64,000 nt of DNA from Arenicella chitinivorans (lineage in GTDB: Bacteria; Pseudomonadota; Gammaproteobacteria; Arenicellales; Arenicellaceae), in NCBI RefSeq assembly GCF_014651515.1, contig NZ_BMXA01000006.1, forward strand, positions 156,804-220,803, in the 5' to 3' direction. The position numbers were made by a program, and so were the translations under genes. The notes under the pieces are model-generated. The model ran no database searches. It was not told where the DNA came from and saw only the letters and a list, made by a program, of their open reading frames with translations. Below are positions 1-9,000 of the stretch, in pieces (position 1 is the first letter of the stretch; each line of letters opens with the position of its first letter).

Positions 1-3000
1 ACGAATTACCCCTCACAACCATTCTACGGCCACCAACAGTAAATACAGCAAACTCTTGTCCTGTCTGTGCTGTTAACGCTGCGATATCTTTCTGACTCAC
101 TGATCGTTTTGAAACAATAATCGAGTCCCCTACATTGCTCAATTCATCAAGCAAAACTTTTTGCCTACTGTTTAAACCAGCAAAACCTCGGTAAATGGCC
201 CCAGGATCTCCGTTTGGAATAGGGGTTCGAATCGTAAACCCGCCCACCCTTGTCGCACTAACCGCCCCAGCACGCACCGCGGCCCTCTCAAAAAGCTGTC
301 CAACCTTTAACCCCGACATAGACAAACCAACTTCACCAACCGTATCTGGCAACAGAAACTCGGCGATTGTTAAGTGTGCCGTTCCACGATCAAGCGCGTA
401 CTTTTTCAGCGTAACAATAATACCCTCTTCCCCCTGTAGCTTACTCGCCTCTAAAACCAAACCATCCCTAATCTCGGTTATTTTGCCATCGAGGTGCGAC
501 ATACCAGGAATTTCATAGGTAATAAAATCATACAAAGCTTCGCCAGCGACCGCAGCATTAATCGATTCCTGCTCTATTAATGCTGGATTTGAAGACATCC
601 AGACTCGTTCACCAGTGGCTAATTGAACGGACTCGAATGCGTAGGGAGCTTGAGGTCCACCATCTACGAATTTCCATGGACTGGTTGGGAAGTTAGATGC
701 AAGCCTGGTTATGTCTTCAGGGAAGACACCCGCGTCAAACTCTCCTTCCCCCCAAGTCTCTAAGCTGACACCAACGATATTGCCGTTATGATCCGTTGTG
801 AAATCGGCTACCTTCTTACCGCTCTCGTCTTTAACTTCAAATTCTCCAATTGACGTGTATTCTAACCTGTAGTTTTTAGTTGGGTCTGAGTCACCTTTGA
901 CCTGCCACGATTTCGTGCCGATATGCATGAAAGCACGTGCCGCAAACTCATGGCCTAAAACATCTGGCAAGCCAAGTACGGCACCTAATGAGCCATCCAT
1001 TAAACCGAGCTGATAGAAAGCTCCAACAAGACCCTCACCTGTGAGATCTTGAATGCTCGCAAGTCCCGAACTCACATGTATGAGAACCAAGTCGTCGAGT
1101 AGCTCACCAAATGCTTCGTCACTCATATCAATGATAGAACCATAGGTGTCACGAGCTTCAGTGATTGCCTCATCGGCGAAGGTATTTCTTGCAGACTCTA
1201 TTTCGCTTAATTCCTGCCCTTCATTTTCTGCATAAAAACGTCCATTGTTATCTTCAACATGATGAGTCAAATCAATGCGAGTCCTTAAAACTACAAAGTT
1301 TTGATTGAACCGATAAATAGAGAAACCTGCTTGAACGAGTGTGTTTAAGACTATTAGTCCATCCTCACCCTCTATGATTAAATTGAGCGCGTCACCAACA
1401 ACTGAAAGGTCGCAATTTATACGTGTGCCACTTCGGCAGACTGTCTGACCATCCCTGCCGTAGGCCAATATACCTACTTCAGTTGCTAAAGCCCGCAATG
1501 CGCCCAACTGAAATCCATTCCAAAAGTCGAGTTTTTCACCGTCAGAGCCGCGACCATTTGAAATTTCGGTGACTAGGCCTTCAATAACGCCAGAACGAAT
1601 TATTCGAACTATGCCACTGCCGCCGTTGGGTATAGATCTGTCCAAGGCGACTGATGCCACTCCAGCTGCAAATCCATGCTCAAACTCACCACCAGACAGG
1701 TGCGATGCATAGCCCCGGATTACGCCACTTGTTGCGGCCTCCAGCACGGTTCGATTGATATGAGTAGATTTGGACACGCCATCCAAATAGTCACCGAAAC
1801 CTTTTGAGCCCACATACGCCGTAGCAAAGCTTAACGCCGCACTTTCTATATCAATTTCACCTGTGATGGCGACTTGCGCTGCGGTCGATAAAACTGGGGC
1901 CGCATACCACTGAGACATAAAGGCTTCCCCGGCCGCTGTTCCATCTCCACCGTAGTAGTAAACGATGGCAGTGATAACAACTTGAACCACCTGTAGATAC
2001 TTAGCATCTCGTTCAGCCGCTCGAATTGCTTGTACCGTTTGATTGGTATCATAGGCTGAGATTGCGTAGCCACGTGCATTATTCCATTTTTCAGGACTGC
2101 TTCCCCATGCCGTTATGTGCTCTTCAAACAAGCGCGGGTTGTGTCGAGACAACGCGAGTAAGTCGTACAAGTGCTGTGATGACGGTAGCACCACTTCCAG
2201 TTCGAAGTACGCGAGAGATACAAAGATATACTCATTACGCTCATGCTGACTCGCCGTTACGGGTTTATAACCTGATGGGTCGACGTACTTAAGCGGATTG
2301 TTGTAAACGTATGAGTACCGGTTCAAGCTTTGTGGATTAAGAATCGCAGGAACAAATGGGTCAGCAGATAAAAAGCGGCCGATCACGGGATCATAGATGC
2401 GCCCATTCATATGAACTAAGTCCATGCCGACAATCGCTTCATGGCCTCCTAACCCCATATCACCCTCAGCGGTTTCGCCTTCCTCATTCTCGGGGCGAAT
2501 AATAGGGTTACCAAAGGCATCAAAGTAGTTCACTGCAGCGATTTCACCATCGGCATCGGTGACAAGCTTAACCGAGTCTAGTGCGTCATAGTGATAGTAC
2601 TGAATATTGATAAGTGACGAAGCAGCCACCTCTTGTACCTGCTCATATTGAATCGGTGTCAGACAATGAAGCCGCTTTGGATCCTCAGAACCATTGGTAG
2701 TCGACGCGTCATCGTCGACTTCATAACAATCCGTCATTTGAGACTCAGGCACATATTCGTCTGTGCTAGTTGACTCAACGATTGGTTGCGCATTCAGCAC
2801 CGAGTCGAAGGCGCTAAAGTAATTACCAAGAATTGTATCGACACTACCAATACCTCGACGCAAATCATCGGCCAAGGCATCAGCCGCCCCGAGCTCAGGT
2901 ATCTGTTCGGCGGGAACAAACGGTTCCTCGTAACCTTTGATCACCGCGATATTTTTGCCGCGCGCACCAATAGAAGCGTGTTGGGTTAACTGGCCCGCCG

Positions 3001-6000
3001 ATTTCGTTTCCTCGTAAACGCCTTTGAAGAAGTAAAAAGTTTCGTCTACCTTACCGTCAGCCGATCGTTTTTGGTAATAGCGGTCATGCGTGGGACCGTA
3101 AGCAAACGTCGCATAGTTGCCATTCTCCTCAGTGATCCTGGATGGTTTACTAAAAGTGGTGTATTCGAACGTGGCACCATCACCCGTGCGCATTCTGCCA
3201 ATCGCATCGTATGTGTAGGCGCGTTCTCCGGCTGCAACAACGGCATGCACTTTATTTGGGTGATAGGCATAGTCACCAACACCTGTTTTACTCTTGATGT
3301 TACCGAGCGCATCATAGGTGAACTCCTGCGTTACTTTATTATCCTCATTTTCACCAAAAAAAGTGTATTGCGCAGTTTTCAAACGGTTTAAGTCGTCATA
3401 TTGATAGGCCTCGGTTGTGCTCAGCGCATAGTGCCCTTTGGAAACAAGGTTTCCGGCCAGATCGTAGTAATAAGCCTCGTTTTGATAGTTGTGTTCCTGG
3501 TGGTCAGCTTTGGTGCGAATCGAATGCAAAGACCCCCTAACTGGGTCATACTCTCGGTGGTTAACCACGCCATTACCATATCGCTCGCGCACCACACGGT
3601 TAATTTCATCTGACTTCTCAATTTTCCAGAACGAGATATCTCGTTCTACCTCATGGAACTGATAAACTCGACTCGCCTTGACGAAAACCTCAAAGGCTTT
3701 TAAGGATACTTCGTTACCGGCTTGATTCAGGTCAGACACCTGTCTTACATATTTCTCGACATGATTGTCATAAAATGTTTTGGCGTCTGAGTAGAGATTC
3801 TTTGCTATCTGAGCTTGCTTTTCAAAGACACGAATATTGTTACTGATTGTTGATTCATTGGCGTTACTCCGTTCACGGAGTACGCGCATGAGCCCCAATA
3901 TATGATCAACCAGTTGACGCTCGCGTTTTCGATGGAACTTATCATTCGGAATGTCGGGATATCCGGAAAATAAATCCGGCACACATACTCCGGGGAGATA
4001 ACGTTCGATCGACTTTGCTGCTTCGGACCTCTCAATACGCTTCTCAGGTTCCGGAGCACGCATTTCTATTTCATACCCAATAATAACTTCGGCACGTCGC
4101 TCATGGTCATATTCGTAAATAGGAACTTGCACCGCGACTTCCGGTGCATCTGGGTCAACGATGTCCGTCGTTACGTCATACGCTGGGACATGGAACGTAT
4201 AATTTCTTGAAGCTGTGCAATTAGCAGACGAATTGATAGCTAAAGAGCCACCACTGAATTCGCTAAACAGTGATGTGACGACATTGTTTCGTGCTTCTTC
4301 TTCAGTCTGCGAGGTAATTTGTAATAACTTCGATTTTAGGTGCTCGACAGCATACCTGTCATCGTAGACCTGAGGGGTAAAATGCTCTATGCGTCGAGCA
4401 GCGACAATCGCTTTATCTTCAGCTTCTTCCGCTTTTCGGATATAGCCTTTGTACCTACTTAGATTCGGCTTTAAATCGTCATTGTTTACTTTGATTGCGC
4501 GTTGGTAAATCGCCTCAGCGACCTCGTCACGAAGTGTTTCCCCGCGCTCAAGCAAACCGAAATAATGGTCTCGAGTGTTTAATCCTGCATTTTTGACTTC
4601 CGACAGATACCCAAATTCATCATACTCGTACCGCACCGACAAGTTATTGGGGTAATACACGGTGTAAGGCAGCTGACTCTCACCCAAGTAATCAGTCTTC
4701 AGCGTTCGCGTACCACCAGAGTTAGGCAGCGTTACGGTGTTTTCAACCGCCCTAGACCGGTAGTCATAGGTAGACGTAGACACATACCCGGTTGTATCAG
4801 AAACGCGTTTGACTAATGATGATGCCGCCTCTGGATTTAAGTACACGAGCTCGTTAATTTTGGCGATTTCTTCTTGAGCAACCTCTCGCTCGGTAAGCTC
4901 CGTAAGATAAGTTTGATAAGCAATCTTGGCTTCAGAGAGATCGTAGTATTCCCAAGTTGCGGTCACCGAAGGTACACTTTGGCCTTGAGCGTTTACTCCC
5001 GAGTCAATCCGTTGTTCAAGCCTTCCGTATTCGTCATAAATAAAAACTTGTTTATTTCCGAGGGCATCGGTTTTTGATGTGATTTCCCCAAATGCATTAT
5101 GCGAAAAGGTGGTTACCCCATGATTAGGGTCGGTGACCGTTTGTTTACGCCCAAATTCATCATACGTAATGATAGTTCTGGTTTCTTCAAGTTGGGCATT
5201 TACGGTGCCCGTCAGCTGACCTAGCGCGTTATAGAAGTATTCAGTCTCGTTTTCGTAGGCATCAATAATCTTACTCGGTAAGCCGAAGTGTGTATTTATG
5301 GTTGTGGTTGCATTGCCATTTGGATCATATTCTGTGACTGAACGACCATCATATACCCAAGCTTTTACAACTCCACCAGGCTCCTCCGTGTAGGCTAATC
5401 GACCAAACGTGTCATAACCGAATGTAACCTTCTGAACTTCCGTGTCAGATCCCGGAATATACGGTACAGTTCGACTTGAGACCTTGCCGTTGAGGTAGTA
5501 TTCCGTATCGATATAGAGAATATTTTCTGCACTTGCGGTTGCTCTGCGCACCTCTCTGCCGAGTTTATCGTAGTAGACGACTTCCGCTGCTGATCCTTTT
5601 TCTTCATTACTAAACTGAGCAGTCAGATAGGCCGCCCCTTCTGGACACCCTTGGACACTCCCATTCGCCGAAAGTCCATTGCAAAACTTGATATCGAACG
5701 GTCTGATAACACCGCTGCTAGCGGTTTCACGTGCTTTACGACCAAAACCGTCGTATTCATATTCGACAAATGAGCTGTCGTTGGCGCGAATTAAGCTTGG
5801 TTCATCAGTGACCCCTGTGTATTCGAGCTCGGTTATTTCATCAGCAATATTTTGAGTGCCAATTCGGAAGCGCCCTTTCAAATCATAAATACTACTCTCA
5901 ACTCTCGGACCGAGCGTCGAGTTAACGCCAATGGCAGTCTCGAGAAGATTTCCAAATGGGCCAAATGTGTAACGTGTTGTTAAGTTGGCAACAGACTCAA

Positions 6001-9000
6001 AATGTAGCAACCCACGCGAATCAAACTCGCGTCCTGTCACAACCGACATTACCTCGTCTGGTTTAATCGAATTCCAGCTTTCTACTTTATTTTCTGTTTG
6101 CTGTGTCAGTAGCCAAAAATTCTCATTTGGTGTTATCTCATGCGTGGTAAGAGTATGGTGTTCAACGCCATTCTCGAATAGAGTTTGATGTTCTTTACGA
6201 GGATAAAAATAACTCGGAAGGGGGTCCAAGTAGTCTGTTTCAATCGTGTTTAGCTGGTCGCCATCTTCCTTGTAATTTTTTGTCGTCGTTCTCTGCAAAT
6301 AGGAGTGCTTTACAAGATCGCTCGTGGCGGAGTCTATTTTTATATCATATTGGTAATCTGTTCGGCTTATGGTGTCGCCCCAAAGCTGAGATAGCTGAGA
6401 GGCCTCTGCTCTACCTGTGTGTGGAAAGGTTTGGGCGAACTCAGTAAGAGACACACGTTCCGCAATCCAATCTGTCGATTCAGCTGTTTTGAAGCCAACA
6501 CCCTGGCCCCGAAGCAAATCAAAGGCATACCCTGAATATGCGTAAACTACGTCGCTCAGAAGGCTCTCGCCACTAACAGAGTCAAGCCCCTCGGCTAGAA
6601 AGGATCGATAACCGCTGACCACCACTGCTGGACCATTAGTGCTTTGCAGTGGGTAGGTCGCACGCTCTTCTGTAGGGTAAACCGAGAAAGGCTTAAAACC
6701 TTTCTCATACGCTATTTCAGAGCGTTTAGTGCCATCGAAAATTTTATTAATGGTACCGCCTATCGAAAATAGACCAAAATAAACATCGCTACCAGTAACT
6801 TGGCTTTGTGTCGATCTAACCAAGTCTTGCTCAAGGTCTCCATCTGCATCAGCGAGTACATACTCCGTCACCAGCTTGCCATTTTCTAATCTTTGCATTA
6901 GAGCTGGAATGGAAGAGTCTGGGGAACGTAGTTTAAAACCGGTTTTACTCCCTAACCAGACTGCTTGATTATTAGTAAGCGCTGATCCACCCTCAACTGA
7001 TTGTATAAAGTCAGTGTATCCATCAGCATTAATATCAAGCAGGTGCGCGACCAAGCCGTGCCCTTGCAAGAACATGGTGCCAGGTAGATGGTAATCAATT
7101 CGTTCGTCTAATCTCCAGCCGACACCGGTATTCAGCCAGGTGCTACCCAGTGCAGGCGCGTCATTTGGCAAATAGGAAAGCGCAAGATCTTGATAATTAT
7201 CATTATTTAGATCAACCAAGAGAGCTTGGATATCGCCGTTAGTGTGGCGCAGTGAAATCGGCAATTGATAGGTCTGACTTTCCTGCCATATAGAACCCGA
7301 ATTTAGGTAAACCAGATCACCCTGACCGACTTGTGTACTGTAATTGATCCAATCTAGTAATCCATCGCCGTTTAAATCTATGAATTGACCGTTGGAGATA
7401 CGGTCGCCCTCATTATCTGAGGAGAACGTAAATGGAAACGAAAAATCAGTAGTTGAAGCGTAGCCGTTCGGGTTGGCTAACCATGCCCCCTTAGGGCGCC
7501 CATCGCTTCCGTCGGAAAGAATATCCAACAAGCCATCGCGGTTGAGATCAATGAGTACGGCTGTTTGATAGGTATTACCTCCAACCTTTGTAAACAACGA
7601 TCTAGGCATATCAAAGCCCGAAGACTTTACCCAATTTTCACCTGTATTCAGCCATAGCTCGTTGACTGGCGATGACCCGATACTCAGCGACAATAAAAAG
7701 TCCGGTAGCCCATCACTGTTAATGTCGACGACTTTTGCAACAGATCGATTTGTGAAATCAACCAACGGAATCGGTGGTACAAACGTTTCACTCCGCTTCC
7801 AGCCAACATCGCTACGCAGCCAAACCACCTTCTGCTCAACACCTGTTGAAAACTTAACTGATTTCACCCAGTCAAGCCGCCCATCACCGTCAACATCGAT
7901 CAAAGTACCTGTTTTGACTCCGTTTGAGTCATCAGATGGTACGGGCACTTCGAGCGCTACAGCTTGCCCTTCGCCTGCATCTGTTTCTTCGGAACCGCTC
8001 TCTCCACCGTTTTCTGCTGCAGCGACCACATTTTGGTCTTCCGCTAAAACGCTTTCGCCTTCTTTCACCCGAGCAAGCAACTCACTGACATTTCGAATCC
8101 ACTGATCCTCTAATACCGGCAACCGATAGGCATCGGTAGACTGCCAGACACCAGCGTCAGAAACCATACTGCTCGTTTCAGTTGATGGTTCACTTTGTGA
8201 CCATATTTGAGACTCATTTAGCCAGTCTATCGAGGACTGACCCGTCAATGTGGCAAACTCACCTAAGGTTTCCAACATCCCTTCTGCTGAATATCTGGAA
8301 ATCTCAAATAGCAAAGATAGTTGCGGTTGCGTTGTCCAGACACCGTCTATCAACTTTTGAGTTTCAGTTTGAACCACGCCCTGGGTATCACTGATGCCCC
8401 TGAGCCATTCCACTACTCCATCGCCATCAATGTCATGTAGATGAGCCGTGTGATTTCCGTCACTGTCTTGTAAAGCAGGTAAACTCGGAAAGGTGTCCAC
8501 CTCCCAACCTGAGGGGCCTTGAACCAAAGTTCGATGAGAAGACTGATTGTCATCATCGACTACCGAGACAACCCAATCCAATAAGGTATCTCCGTTAAGA
8601 TCAATAAACTCACCAAATTTAAAATCATCTATATTGGTGATCTCTAAATCCGTGTCGACGGCCCAAGCGCCAGCTGCATATCGCCAGACTCTGAGCGATT
8701 TGACCCCATCACTTTCATGGTATTCAACCCACTCATCAATCCCATCTGAATCAACATCGACGACAATGCCTGCTGCTTCTGAATCGGTTGCCAATGAGAA
8801 TGGAATTGTTTGTCCAGTTTGTTGCGTCCATCCACTGGGTTGGTATGTCCAAAATTCTTGGTTTTCGGCAATGCTTGCACTCGATATCCAGTTCAATTCG
8901 CCTTCAGGTGCTCGGAATAAATACCCGCCAACCCGATAGCCTGTTTCATCCACATACACCATGTGAAATAGTGCACGACTCTCTGTAGAAGAAACCCACC

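Noticed and set aside
195..518. Plus-strand reading frame of 107 codons within the giant gene
   Set aside because: It is antisense to the RHS gene, lacks a ribosome site, and has the composition of a shadow frame.
1000..1060. HEFAARAFMH segment as a metalloprotease motif
   Set aside because: The HExxH spacing is not met, so no zinc peptidase is claimed.
1846..2079. Minus-strand frame near the RHS core
   Set aside because: It is in a different frame from the giant gene, which is continuous through this region.
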